Made by a program: the position numbers and the translations under genes. Below are positions 54,190 to 64,000 of a stretch of DNA of 64,000 bases, in pieces (position 1 is the stretch's first letter; every line of letters starts with the position of its first letter). The notes under the pieces were generated by a model. It did not search any database, was not told the origin of the DNA, and was given only the letters and a program-made list of their open reading frames with translations. The DNA comes from Hydractinia symbiolongicarpus (taxonomy: Eukaryota; Cnidaria; Hydrozoa; Anthoathecata; Hydractiniidae), in NCBI RefSeq assembly GCF_029227915.1, contig NC_079882.1, forward strand, positions 15,140,501 through 15,204,500, in the 5' to 3' direction.

Positions 54190-55442
54190 CCAAATTGCAG
54201 TCTTTATAGGACTGTGCACGTACTTAAGAGTGTTGTAAGGCAACGGTGCTAATGAAAACGACTTGGGACGTTGTAGCGCATTGAGACTGGAAGGACTAGG
54301 TCAATGGTGACCTGCTCAGGCAGATGGAACCACGTGATTTACGTATGAAGCCTTTACTAGACTGCAAAAGGCCAAATTACAGCCTTTATAGGACTGTGCA
54401 CGTAGTTAAGAGTGTTGTAAGGCAACGGCGCTAATGAAAACGACTTGGGACGTTGTAGCGCATTGAGACTGTAAGGACTAGGCCAATGGTAACCAACGCA
54501 GATAGGTGAAACCACGTGATTTACGTGTGAGGCCTTTATTAGACTGCAAAAGGCCATATTACAGCCTTTGTAGGACTGTGCAGGTAGTTAAGAGTGTTGT
54601 AAAGCAACGGCGCTTATGAAAACAACTTGAGACGTTTAATCACATTGAGACTGGAAGGAATAGTCCAATGGTAACCCGCGCAGGCAGATGGAACCACGTG
54701 ATCTACGTGTGAGGCCTTTATTAGACTGCAAAAGGACATATTACAGCCTTTATAGGACTGTGCACGTAGTTAAGAGTGTTGTAAAGCAACGGGGCTAATG
54801 AAAACGACTTGGGACGTTGTAACGCATTAAGACTGGAACGACTAGTCCAATGGTAACCTGCACAGGCAGATGGAACCACGTGATTTACGTGTGAGGCCTT
54901 TATTAGACTGCAAAAGGCCATATTACAGCCTTTATAGGACTGTGCACGTAGGTAAGAGTGTTCTAATACAACGGCGCTAATGAAAAAGATTTGGGACGTT
55001 GTAATGCATTTTGACTGGAAGGACTAGGCCAATGGTAACCTGCGCAGACAGGTGAAGCCACGTGATTTACGTGTGAGGCTTTTATTAGACTGCAAAAGGC
55101 CATATTACAGCCTTTATAGGACTGTGCACGTAGTTAAGAGTGTTGTAAGGCAACAGCGATAATGAAAACAACTTGGGACGTTTTAGCGCATTGAGACTGG
55201 AACGACAAGTCCAATGGTAACCTGCACAGGCAGATGGAACCACGTGATCTACGTGTGAGGCCTTTATTAGACTGCAAAAGGCCATATTACAGCCTTTATA
55301 GGACTGTGCACGTAATTAAGAGTGTTGTAAGGCAACAGCGATAATGAAAACAACTTGGGACGTTGTAGCGCATTGAGACTGGAAGGAATAGTCCAATGGT
55401 AACCTGCACAGGCAGATGGAACCACGTGATCTACGTGTGAGG
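52930..55442 (+). repeat. Mixed monomers leading into the 7-mer HOR
   Basis: Continuous monomers that include the 'aaaaggacatattac' class at 53085 and 54721 (offset 1636 = 9 x 182 minus 2, explained by two 'gattacg' losses between them). The monomer types are those later organised into the regular 7-mer, so this looks like an irregular or precursor part of that HOR. Confidence 0.65.
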
Positions 55443-58400
55443 CCTTTATTAGACTGCAAAAGGACATATTACAGCCTTTATAGGACTGTGCACGTAGTTA
55501 AGAGTGTTGTAAAGCAACGGCGCTAATGAAAACGACTTGGGACGTTGTAACGCATTGAGACTGGAACGACTAGTCCAATGGTAACCTGCACAGGCAGATG
55601 GAACCACGTGATTTACGTGTGAGGCCTTTATTAGACTGCAAAAGGCCATATTACAGCCTTTATAGGACTGTGCACGTAGGTAAGAGTGTTCTAATACAAC
55701 GGCGCTAATGAAAAAGATTTGGGACGTTGTAATGCATTTAGACTTGAAGGACTAGGCCAATGGTAACCTGCGCAGACAGGTGAAGCCACGTGATTTACGT
55801 GTGAGGCTTTTATTAGACTGCAAAAGGCCATATTACAGCCTTTATAGGACTGTGCACGTAATTAAGAGTGTTGTAAGGCAACAGCGATAATGAAAACAAC
55901 TTGGGACGTTGTAGCGCATTGAGACTGGAAGGAATAGTCCAATGGTAACCTGCGCAGACCGGTGAAACCACGTGATTACGTGTGAGGCCTTTATTAGACT
56001 GCAAAAGGCCATATTACAGTCTTTATAGGACTGTGCACGTACTTAAGAGTGTTGTAAGGCAACGGTGCTAATGAAAACGACTTGGGACGTTGTAGCGCAT
56101 TGAGACTGGAAGGACTAGGTCAATGGTGACCTGCTCAGGCAGATGGAACCACGTGATTTACGTATGAAGCCTTTACTAGACTGCAAAAGGCCAAATTACA
56201 GCCTTTATAGGACTGTGCACGTAGTTAAGGGTGTTGTAAGGCAACGGCGCTAATGAAAACGACTTGGGACGTTGTAGCGCATTGAGACTGTAAGGACTAG
56301 GCCAATGGTAACCAACGCAGACAGGTGAAACCACGTGATTTACGTGTGAGGCCTTTATTAGACTGCAAAAGGCCATACTACAGCCTTTGTAGGACTGTGC
56401 AGGTAGTTAAGAGTGTTGTAAAGCAACGGCGCTTATGAAAACGACTTGGGACGTTGTGGCACATTGAGACTAGAAGGAATAGGCCAATGGTAACCTGCTC
56501 CGGCAGGTGAAACCACGTGATTTACGTGTGAGGCCTTTATTAGACTGCAAAAGGCCATATTACAGCCTTTATAGGACTGTGCACGTAGTTAAGAGTGTCT
56601 TAAGGCAACAGCGCTAATGAAAACAACTTGAGACGTTTAATCACATTGAGACTGGAAGGAATAGTCCAATGGTAACCCGCGCAGGCAGATGGAACCACGT
56701 GATTTACGTGTGAGGCCTTTATTAGACTGCAAAAGGCCATATTACAGCCTTTATAGGACTGTGCACGTAGGTAAGAGTGTTCTAATACAACGGCGCTAAT
56801 GAAAAAGATTTGGGACGTTGTAATGCATTTAGACTGGAAGGACTAGGCCAATGGTAACCTGCGCAGACAGGTGAAGCCACGTGATTTACGTGTGAGGCTT
56901 TTATTAGACTGCAAAAGGCCATATTACAGCCTTTATAGGACTGTGCACGTAATTAAGAGTGTTGTAAGGCAACAGCGATAATGAAAACAACTTGGGACGT
57001 TGTAGCGCATTGAGACTGGAAGGAATAGTCCAATGGTAACCTGCGCAGACCGGTGAAACCACGTGATTACGTGTGAGGCCTTTATTAGACTGCAAAAGGC
57101 CATATTACAGTCTTTATAGGACTGTGCACGTACTTAAGAGTGTTGTAAGGCAACGGTGCTAATGAAAACGACTTGGGACGTTGTAGCGCATTGAGACTGG
57201 AAGGACTAGGTCAATGGTGACCTGCTCAGGCAGATGGAACCACGTGATTTACGTATGAAGCCTTTACTAGACTGCAAAAGGCCAAATTACAGCCTTTATA
57301 GGACTGTGCACGTAGTTAAGAGTGTTGTAAGGCAACGGCGCTAATGAAAACGACTTGGGACGTTGTAGCGCATTGAGACTGTAAGGACTAGGCCAATGGT
57401 AACCAACGCAGACAGGTGAAACCACGTGATTTACGTGTGAGGCCTTTATTAGACTGCAAAAGGCCATACTACAGCCTTTGTAGGACTGTGCAGGTAGTTA
57501 AGAGTGTTGTAAAGCAACGGCGCTTATGAAAACGACTTGGGACGTTGTGGCACATTGAGACTAGAAGGAATAGGCCAATGGTAACCTGCTCAGGCAGGTG
57601 AAACCACGTGATTTACGTGTGAGGCCTTTATTAGACTGCAAAAGGCCATATTACAGCCTTTATAGGACTGTGCACGTAGTTAAGAGTGTCTTAAGGCAAC
57701 GGCGCTAATGAAAACAACTTGAGACGTTTAATCACATTGAGACTGGAAGGAATAGTCCAATGGTAACCCGCGCAGGCAGATGGAACCACGTGATCTACGT
57801 GTGAGGCCTTTATTAGACTGCAAAAGGACATATTACAGCCTTTATAGGACTGTGCACGTAGTTAAGAGTGTTGTAAAGCAACGGTGCTAATGAAAACGAC
57901 TTGGGACGTTGTAACGCATTGAGACTGGAACGACTAGTCCAATGGTAACCTGCACAGGCAGATGGAACCACGTGATTTACGTGTGAGGCCTTTATTAGAC
58001 TGCAAAAGGCCATATTACAGCCTTTATAGGACTGTGCACGTAGGTAAGAGTGTTCTAATACAACGGCGCTAATGAAAAAGATTTGGGACGTTGTAATGCA
58101 TTTTGACTGGAAGGACTAGGCCAATGGTAACCTGCGCAGACAGGTGAAGCCACGTGATTTACGTGTGAGGCTTTTATTAGACTGCAAAAGGCCATATTAC
58201 AGCCTTTATAGGACTGTGCACGTAATTAAGAGTGTTGTAAGGCAACAGCGATAATGAAAACAACTTGGGACGTTGTAGCGCATTGAGACTGGAAGGAATA
58301 GTCCAATGGTAACCTGCGCAGACCGGTGAAACCACGTGATTACGTGTGAGGCCTTTATTAGACTGCAAAAGGCCATATTACAGTCTTTATAGGACTGTGC

Positions 58401-59490
58401 ACGTACTTAAGAGTGTTGTAAGGCAACGGTGCTAATGAAAACGACTTGGGACGTTGTAGCGCATTGAGACTGGAAGGACTAGGTCAATGGTGACCTGCTC
58501 AGGCAGATGGAACCACGTGATTTACGTATGAAGCCTTTACTAGACTGCAAAAGGCCAAATTACAGCCTTTATAGGACTGTGCACGTAGTTAAGAGTGTTG
58601 TAAGGCAACGGCGCTAATGAAAACGACTTGGGACGTTGTAGCGCATTGAGACTGTAAGGACTAGGCCAATGGTAACCAACGCAGACAGGTGAAACCACGT
58701 GATTTACGTGTGAGGCCTTTATTAGACTGCAAAAGGCCATACTACAGCCTTTGTAGGACTGTGCAGGTAGTTAAGAGTGTTGTAAAGCAACGGCGCTTAT
58801 GAAAACGACTTGGGACGTTGTGGCACATTGAGACTAGAAGGAATAGGCCAATGGTAACCTGCTCAGGCAGGTGAAACCACGTGATTTACGTGTGAGGCCT
58901 TTATTAGACTGCAAAAGGCCATATTACAGCCTTTATAGGACTGTGCACGTAGTTAAGAGTGTCTTAAGGCAACGGCGCTAATGAAAACAACTTGAGACGT
59001 TTAATCACATTGAGACTGGAAGGAATAGTCCAATGGTAACCCGCGCAGGCAGATGGAACCACGTGATCTACGTGTGAGGCCTTTATTAGACTGCAAAAGG
59101 ACATATTACAGCCTTTATAGGACTGTGCACGTAGTTAAGAGTGTTGTAAAGCAACGGTGCTAATGAAAACGACTTGGGACGTTGTAACGCATTGAGACTG
59201 GAACGACTAGTCCAATGGTAACCTGCACAGGCAGATGGAACCACGTGATTTACGTGTGAGGCCTTTATTAGACTGCAAAAGGCCATATTACAGCCTTTAT
59301 AGGACTGTGCACGTAGGTAAGAGTGTTCTAATACAACGGCGCTAATGAAAAAGATTTGGGACGTTGTAATGCATTTTGACTGGAAGGACTAGGCCAATGG
59401 TAACCTGCGCAGACAGGTGAAGCCACGTGATTTACGTGTGAGGCTTTTATTAGACTGCAAAAGGCCATATTACAGCCTTTATAGGACTGT
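55443..59490 (+). repeat. 7-mer HOR (1273 bp), four copies, one lacking a monomer
   Basis: Copy starts are 55443, 56716, 57807 and 59080. Copies 1 and 3 are 1273 bp (7 x 182 minus the 'gattacg' base). The copy at 56716 is 1091 bp because one monomer, the 'aaaaggacatattac ... gtaacgcattg' type, is missing: the preceding 'cccgcgcaggcag' monomer passes straight into 'ttattagactgcaaaaggcc' near 56720. The fourth copy degenerates at about 59.49 kb ('gtagttaag' for 'gtaattaag', then 'gacgttttagcgc'). Confidence 0.85.
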
Positions 59491-59823
59491 GCACGTAGTT
59501 AAGAGTGTTGTAAGGCAACAGCGATAATGAAAACAACTTGGGACGTTTTAGCGCATTGAGACTGGAACAAATAGTCCAATGGTAACCTGCGCAGACCGGT
59601 GAAACCACGTGATTACGTGTGAGGCCTTTATTAGACTGCAAAAGGCCATATTACAGCTTTTATAGGACTGTGCACGTAGTTAAGAGTGTTGTAAAGCAAC
59701 AGCGCTAATTAAAACGACTTGGGAGGTTGTAGCGCATTGAGAATGGAAGGACTAGGTCAATGGTGACCTGCACAGGCAGATGGAACCACGTGATTTACGT
59801 ATGAATCCTTTACTATACTGAAA

Positions 59824-62800
59824 AAGGCCAAATTACAGCCTTTATAGGACTGTGCACGTAGTTAAGAGTGTTGTAAGGCAACGGCGCTAATGAAAACGAC
59901 TTGGGACGTTGTAGCGCATTGAGACTGTAAGGACTAGGCCAATGGTAACCTACGCAGACAGGTGAAACCACGTGATTTACGTGTGAGGCCTTTATTAGAC
60001 TGCAAAAGGCCATATTACAGCCTTTGTAGGACTGTGCAGGTAGTTAAGAGTGTTGTAAAGCAACGGCGCTTATGAAAACGACTTGGGACGTTGTGGCACA
60101 TTGAGACTGGAAGGACTAGGCCAATGGTAACCTGCTCAGGCAGGTGAAGCCACGTGATTTACGTGTGAGGCCTTTATTAGACTGCAAAAGGCCATATTAC
60201 AGCATTTGTAGGACTGTGCAGGTAGTTGAGAGTGTTGTAAAGCCACGGCGCTAATGAAAACAACTTGAGACGTTGTAGCGCATTGAGACTGGAAGGAATA
60301 GTCCAATGGTAACCCGCGCAGGCAGATGGAACCACGTGATCTACGTGTGAGGCCTTTATTAGAATGCAAAAGGACATAGTACAGCCTTTATAGGACTGTG
60401 CACGTAGTTAAGAGTGTTGTAAAGCAACGGCGCTAATGAAAACGACTTGGGACGTTGTAACGCATTGAGACTGGAACGACTAGTCCAATGGTAACCTGCA
60501 CAGACAGATGGAACCACGTGATTTACGTGTGAGGGCTTTATTAGACTGCAAAAGGCCAAATTACAGCCTTTATAGGACTGTGCACGTAGTTAAGAGTGTT
60601 CTAAGGCAACTTCGCCAATGAAAACGACTTGGGACGTTGTAGCGCATTGAGACTGGAAGGACTAGGTCAATGGTAACCTGCACAGACAGGTGAAACCACG
60701 TGATTTACGTGTGAAGCCTTTATTAGACTGCAAAATGCCATATTACAGCCTTTATAGGACTGTGCACGTAGGTAAGAGTGTTCTAATGCAACGGCGCTAA
60801 TGAAAAAGATTTGTGACGTTGTAATGCATTTAGACTGGAAGGACTAGGCCAGGTGAAACCACGTGATTTACGTGTGAGGCTTTTATTAGACTGCAAAAGG
60901 CCATATTACAGCATTTATAGGACTGTGCACGTAGTTAAGAGTGTTGTAAAGCAACAACGCTAATGAAAACGACTTGGGAGGTTGTAGCGCATTGAGACTG
61001 GAACGACAAGTCCAATGGTAACCTGCACAGGCAGATGGAACCACGTGATTTACGTGTGAGGCCTTTATTAGACTGCAAAAGGCCAAATTACAGTCTTTAT
61101 AGGACTGTGCACGTACTTAAGAGTGTTATAAGGCAACGGCGCTAATGAAAACGACTTGGGACGTTGTAGCGCATTGAGATTGAAAGGACTAGGTCAATGG
61201 TAGCCTGCGCAGGCATGTGAAAACACGTGATTTACGTGTGAAGCCTTTATTAGACTGCAAAAGGCCATATTACAGCCTTTATAGGACTGTGCACGTAGGT
61301 AAGAGTGTTCTAATGCAACGGCGCTAATGAAAAAGATTTGGGACGTTGTAATGCATTCAGACTGGAAGGACTAGGCCAATGGTAACCTGCGCAGACAGGT
61401 GAAACCACGTGATTTACGTGTGAGGCTTTTATTAGACTGCAAAAGGCTATATTACAGCCTTTATAGGACTGTGCACGTAGTTAAGAGTGTTGTAAGGCAA
61501 CAGCGATAATGAAAACAACTTGGGACGTTTTAGCGCATTGAGACTGGAAGGAATAGTCCAATGGTAACCTGCGCAGACCGGTGAAACCACGTGATTACGT
61601 TTGAGGCCTTTATTAGACTGCAAAAGGCCATATTACAGCTTTTATAGGACTGTGCACGTAGTTAAGAGTGTTGTAAAGCAACAGCGCTAATGAAAACTAC
61701 TTGGGAGGTTGTAGCGCATTGAGACTGGAACAACAAGTCCAATGGTAACCTGCACAGGCAGATGGAACCACGTGATTTACGTGTGAGGCCTTTATTAGAC
61801 TGCAAAGGGCCAAATTACAGTCTTTATAGGACTGTGCACGTACTTAAGAGTGTTGTAAGGCAACGGCGCTAATGAAAACGACTTGGGACGTTGTAGCGCA
61901 TTGAGACTGGAAGGACTAGGTCAATGGTGACCTGCACAGGCAGATGGAACCACGTGATTTACGTATGAAGCCTTTACTAGAGTGCAAAAGGCCAAATTAC
62001 AGCCTTTATAGGACTGTGCACGTAGTTAAGAGTGTTGTAAGGCAACGGCGCTAATGAAAACGACTTGGGACGTTGTAGCGCATTGAGACTGTAAGGACTA
62101 GGCCAATGGTAACCTACGCAGACAGGTGAAACCACGTGATTTACGTGTGAGGCCTTTATTAGACTGCAAAAGGCCATATTACAGCCTTTGTAGGACTGTG
62201 CAGGTAGTTAAGAGTGTTGTAAAGCAACGGCGCTTATGAAAACGACTTGGGACGTTGTGGTACATTGAGACTGGAAGGACTAGGCCAATGGTAACCTGCT
62301 CAGGCAGGTGAAGCCACGTGATTTACGTGTGAGGCCTTTATTAGACTGCAAAAGGCCATATTACAGCCTTTATAGGACTGTGCACGTAGTTAAGAGTGTC
62401 TTAAGGCAACGGCGCTAATGAAAACAACTTGAGACGTTGTATCACATTGAGACTGGAAGGAATAGTCCAATGGTAACCCGCGCAGGCAGATGGAACCACG
62501 TGATCTACGTGTGAGGCCTTTATTAGACTGCAAAAGGACATATTACAGCCTTTATAGGACTGTGCACGTAGTTAAGGGTGTTGTAAAGCAACGGCGCTAA
62601 TGAAAACGACTTGGGACGTTGTAACGCATTGAGACTGGAACGACTAGTCCAATGGTAACCTGCACAGGCAGATGGAACCACGTGATTTACGTGTGAGGCC
62701 TTTATTAGACTGCAAAAGGCCATATTACAGCCTTTATAGGACTGTGCACGTAGGTAAGAGTGTTCTAATACAACGGCGCTAATGAAAAAGATTTGGGACG

Positions 62801-63627
62801 TTGTAATGCATTTAGACTGGAAGGACTAGGCCAATGGTAACCTGCGCAGACAGGTGAAGCCACGTGATTTACGTGTGAGGCTTTTATTAGACTGCAAAAG
62901 GCCATATTACAGCCTTTATAGGACTGTGCACGTAATTAAGAGTGTTGTAAGGCAACAGCGATAATGAAAACAACTTGGGACGTTGTAGCGCATTGAGACT
63001 GGAAGGAATAGTCCAATGGTAACCTGCGCAGACCGGTGAAACCACGTGATTACGTGTGAGGCCTTTATTAGACTGCAAAAGGCCATATTACAGCATTTAT
63101 AGGACGGTGCACGTAGTTAAGAGTGTTGTAAAGCAACAGCGCTAATGAAAACGACTTGGAAGGTTGTAGCGCATTGAGACTGGAACGACAAGTCCAATGG
63201 TAACCTGCACAGGCAGATGGAACCACGTGATTTACGTGTGAGGCCTTTATTAGACTGCAAAAGGCCAAATTACAGTCTTTATAGGACTGTGCACGTACTT
63301 CAGAGTGTTATAAGGCAACGGCGCTAGTGAAAACGACTTGGGACGTTGTAGCGCATTGAGACTGAAAGGACTAGGTCAATGGTAACCTGCGCAGACCGGT
63401 GAAACCACGTGATTACGTGTGAGGCCTTTATTAGACTGCAAAAGACCATATTACAGCTTTTATAGGATTGTGCACGTAGTTAAGAGTGTTGTAAAGCAAC
63501 AGCGCTAATGAAAACGACTTGGGAGGTTGTAGCGCATTGAGACTGGAACGACAAGTCCAATGGTAACCTGCACAGGCAGATGGAACCACGTGATTTACGT
63601 GTGAGGCCTTTATTAGACTGCAAAAGG
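59824..63627 (+). repeat. 3.8-kb segment duplicated at +9,438 bp, right member
   Basis: Copy of 50386-54189. Immediately upstream (59806-59823) this copy carries a cluster of private changes ('gaatcctttactatactga'). At about 63628 it continues into 'aggccatattacagcctttg', whereas the left member continues into 'aggccaaattgcagtcttt'. The right junction again falls after 'tttattagactgcaaaaggcca'. Confidence 0.87.
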
Positions 63628-64000
63628 CCATATTACAGCCTTTGTAGGACTGTGCAGGTAGTTAAGAGTGTTGTAAAGCAACGGCGCTTATGAAAACGAC
63701 TTGGGACGTTGTGGTACATTGAGACTGGAAGGACTAGGCCAATGGTAACCTGCTCAGGCAGGTGAAGCCACGTGATTTACGTGTGAGGCCTTTATTAGAC
63801 TGCAAAAGGCCATATTACAGCCTTTATAGGACTGTGCACGTAGTTAAGAGTGTCTTAAGGCAACGGCGCTAATGAAAACAACTTGAGACGTTGTATCACA
63901 TTGAGACTGGAAGGAATAGTCCAATGGTAACCCGCGCAGGCAGATGGAACCACGTGATCTACGTGTGAGGCCTTTATTAGACTGCAAAAGGACATATTAC
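62151..64000 (+). repeat. 8-mer duplication (1454 bp) cut by the window end
   Basis: From 63605 to the window end the sequence repeats 62151 onward at an offset of 1454 (8 x 182 minus two 'gattacg' losses at 63048 and 63411). Shared markers are 'gcctttgtagg', 'ggcgcttatgaaaac', 'gttgtggtacattg' and 'ctgctcaggcaggtgaagcc'. Only about 396 bp of the right copy is visible. Confidence 0.85.

Larger units (their letters stand above)
49991..63417 (+). repeat. Zone of the 'gattacg' 1-bp-deletion variant (11 monomers)
   Basis: CACGTGATTTACG becomes CACGTGATTACG at 49991, 52155, 53610, 53973, 55974, 57065, 58338, 59611, 61593, 63048 and 63411, and I saw it nowhere to the left. Both arms of the CACGT/ACGTG dyad stay intact and the spacer drops from 5 to 4 nt. 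It serves as a family marker for the right end of the array. Confidence 0.85.
1..64000 (+). repeat. 182-bp tandem satellite array (about 352 monomers)
   Basis: The whole window is one head-to-tail satellite. The landmark 'cctttatt' followed by 'agactgcaaa' recurs every 182 bp from position 41 to 63971, always on the + strand, and no inversion or foreign insertion was seen. Net indels I located total -134 bp: six 19-bp deletions, twenty 1-bp deletions, one 2-bp deletion and two 1-bp insertions. The corrected span of 64,064 bp is exactly 352 x 182. A consensus-like copy has A54 C34 G51 T43. Neighbouring monomers usually differ at many positions, while copies several monomers apart can be nearly identical, which is the signature of higher-order repeats. 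A unit near nucleosome repeat length is typical of centromeric or pericentromeric satellites, so that role is an inference. The family was not recognised, and both array ends lie outside the window. Confidence 0.97.

Noticed and set aside
229-63631. More than a hundred short minus-strand open frames (mostly 61-66 codons, a few of 104-124) with similar predicted peptides
   Set aside because: They recur because the DNA monomer recurs. The unit length is not a multiple of 3, each frame runs past one monomer and stops, adjacent frames overlap by about 19 bp in another phase, and the longer ones arise from single stop-codon losses. Single-base indels are tolerated. There is no start context, domain or coding-like substitution pattern.
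1-64000. CRISPR-like array of regularly spaced repeats
   Set aside because: There are no unique spacers: the full 182-bp unit is repeated, with divergence spread throughout it, and no cas-like gene is present.
1-64000. Ribosomal, 5S, tRNA-derived or telomeric repeat origin
   Set aside because: I see no 5S or tRNA internal promoter boxes, no rRNA-like conserved segments and no telomere-type short repeat runs. A database search of the consensus would settle distant tRNA/SINE ancestry.
1-64000. Transposon or LTR element inside the array
   Set aside because: The phase is kept throughout and all net length change is explained by small indels, so no insertion with terminal repeats or target-site duplication fits.

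Overview
The window is satellite DNA from end to end: a head-to-tail tandem array of one monomer of about 182 bp, all copies in the same orientation. I see no unique sequence, no gene, no RNA gene and no recognisable transposon. Counting from the first 'cctttatt' (position 41) to the last (63971) gives 63,930 bp. Adding back the 134 bp net loss from the indels I could locate gives 64,064 bp, which is exactly 352 x 182. A monomer near the nucleosome repeat length, layered higher-order repeats (HORs) and the absence of genes point to a eukaryotic centromeric or pericentromeric satellite, or another constitutive heterochromatin block. I do not recognise the family and cannot name the organism from the sequence.

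The monomer is about 47% GC (85 of 182 in a consensus-like copy, counted by hand), purine-rich on the + strand and not CpG-depleted. It carries a 7-bp inverted repeat (GGCCTTT, 11-nt loop, AAAGGCC), a CACGTG motif inside a CACGT/ACGTG dyad, in many copies a 10-bp palindrome CCTGCGCAGG, and an internal degenerate direct repeat offset by 32 bp.

Layout. 1-9.7 kb: 6-mer HOR (1092 bp; copies at 1, 2365 and 3457) followed by mixed monomers. 9.7-11.5 kb: 5-mer duplication (910 bp). 11.5-14.4 kb: 8-mer duplication (1456 bp). 13.3-17.0 kb: 11-mer offset (2002 bp). 17.4-20.1 kb: another 8-mer. 20-31.7 kb: a patchwork of 9-, 17-, 10- and 18-mer offsets. About 31.7-33.5 kb: a transition after which different monomer classes dominate. 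33.5-49.8 kb: two virtually identical 8,153-bp blocks in tandem, each of 45 monomers. 48.6-52.9 kb: a 12-mer (2164 bp) tandem duplication. 55.4-59.5 kb: a 7-mer HOR (1273 bp) in which one copy has lost a monomer. 50.4-54.2 kb recurs at 59.8-63.6 kb (offset 9,438 bp), and the window ends inside a new 8-mer duplication (1454 bp).

Nothing here works as a gene set. The content is structural, plus a record of nested unequal exchange or replication-based amplification. Short minus-strand open frames of 61-124 codons recur because the monomer recurs, and I do not annotate them as genes.
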